5,092 nt of DNA from Bacillota bacterium (GTDB taxonomy: Bacteria > Bacillota > Clostridia > Lachnospirales > Lachnospiraceae). Under the pieces are notes generated by a model. The model was not told the origin of the DNA. It worked only from the letters and a program-made list of their open reading frames with translations, and made no database searches. A program made the translations under genes and the position numbers. Positions 4,558 through 5,092 of this stretch are shown piece by piece. Location: contig JAEZLY010000091.1 of the NCBI GenBank assembly GCA_023414985.1, positions 1-5,092 of the forward strand, in the 5' to 3' direction. Every line of letters begins with the position of its first letter. Within the stretch, counting starts at the first letter, position 1.

Positions 4558-5092
4558 ATGAACACTCCGAATAATCAGCCAGAGTTATCGGACCCTAAAG
4601 ATTTCTGGGATAGTCTCCACCTGGATATTCTGACCTCCAACCAGAAGCTTTCCAAAAAGGATTATCTGTCCTTGATAGAAAGAAGTGTTATGTTCTCCTT
4701 GTTTTTTCGCGGATGCCATCCATTGGAGACAGTCGCTTTCCAGAAGCTGTTCCATTTAGAGGACTCCGGCTTTGTATTAATGCTTGATATCCCCGAGCTG
4801 CTTCAACCGGGAACCGCAAGTGAGATTTCTGTTGACGAATTTGAATTACATAGCTTTATCAAAAATTTGCTCCCCGGACACAAATATCTCGTCAGCCCTC
4901 TCATGGTCAACAGAATCTGTCTGCTCTTCACTCAGGATACTCCTGCGGACGAGCAAAAGCATCGTAACGACAGCATAAGCCTTGCAAGAGAGCTAATCGA
5001 AGAGCTTCATCATCATTATGGTTTATCAGTAACAGTCGGGATCGGCAGTATCCAGAACATGAATGCCATTTATACTTCATTTGTTGATGCTC
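4558..5092 (+). CDS. Probable transcriptional regulator, N-terminal part (runs off the window)
   Basis: The ATG at 4558 follows a perfect AGGAGG (4545-4550) with a 7-base spacer, and the frame is open for 178 codons to the window end. The protein begins MNTPNNQPELSDPKDFWDSL. There is no receiver domain at the N-terminus, no signal peptide and no clear membrane segment, so it should be cytoplasmic. Residues about 70-178 resemble the degenerate GGDEF-like sensory module of YesN/AraC-type and CdaR/PucR-type regulators: hydrophobic FVLMLDIPEL (about 71-80), MVNRICLLFTQD (about 119-130), then LSVTVGIGSIQNMNAIYTSFVDA, in which VGIGS and the following Y-x-S-x-x-x-A pattern are typical. In that family a helix-turn-helix DNA-binding domain follows, which would lie beyond 5092. 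It is divergent from the protease gene and could control it or itself. The family call is by recognition and the ligand is unknown. Confidence 0.65.
   Translation, partial: MNTPNNQPELSDPKDFWDSLHLDILTSNQKLSKKDYLSLIERSVMFSLFFRGCHPLETVAFQKLFHLEDSGFVLMLDIPELLQPGTASEISVDEFELHSFIKNLLPGHKYLVSPLMVNRICLLFTQDTPADEQKHRNDSISLARELIEELHHHYGLSVTVGIGSIQNMNAIYTSFVDA

Noticed and set aside
4784..4978. Reading frame of 64 codons in the right-hand gene region
   Set aside because: It is in a different frame from the gene starting at 4558, which has a perfect Shine-Dalgarno sequence and family-like motifs.

Overview
The window looks like a chromosomal segment from a low-to-moderate GC Gram-positive anaerobe of the Clostridia, most likely the Lachnospiraceae. 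The reasons are the gene order rpmG-secE-nusG-rplK, strong AGGAGG-type ribosome binding sites, GTG and TTG starts, sigma-A-type promoters and the protein sequences themselves. The assignment rests on recognition only; no database was searched.

Bases 1-1680 (minus strand) hold the start of the classic transcription-translation operon. A near-consensus promoter (-35 at 1652-1657, -10 at 1629-1634) drives rpmG (ribosomal protein L33, GTG start, 49 aa), secE (translocase subunit), nusG (transcription elongation factor) and rplK (ribosomal protein L11). The next gene, probably rplA, lies beyond the left edge. The 139-base nusG-rplK gap is highly structured as RNA. It has two tandem 25-base hairpins that differ by paired, structure-preserving changes, then a third hairpin, then a GUGGGAGG...ACACCACA motif that resembles the L1-binding part of 23S rRNA and is a good candidate for the L1 autoregulatory site.

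Bases 1681-4140 (minus strand) hold one large gene for a secreted subtilisin-family (S8) serine protease of 742 aa. It has a signal peptide, a propeptide, an intact Asp-His-Ser triad and C-terminal Ig-like domains. It starts at a TTG codon and ends in a long hairpin likely to be a terminator. Its promoter -10 box lies inside a perfect palindrome, with four spaced direct repeats upstream.

Bases 4141-4557 form a divergent intergenic region with much unexplained structure. It holds the direct repeats just mentioned, a 127-base element at 4208-4334 whose 12-bp terminal inverted repeats enclose three separate long hairpins (a cloverleaf or cruciform shape), an 8-base-period repeat tract, Spo0A-box-like sequences and a palindrome over the -35 of the rightward promoter.

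Bases 4558-5092 (plus strand) hold the 5' part of a gene for a probable transcriptional regulator. The visible 178 residues end in a GGDEF-like segment of the kind found in YesN/AraC and CdaR/PucR-type regulators. The protease and this regulator are divergent and may be functionally linked, but that is inference. The 4208-4334 element is the best candidate for something undescribed.
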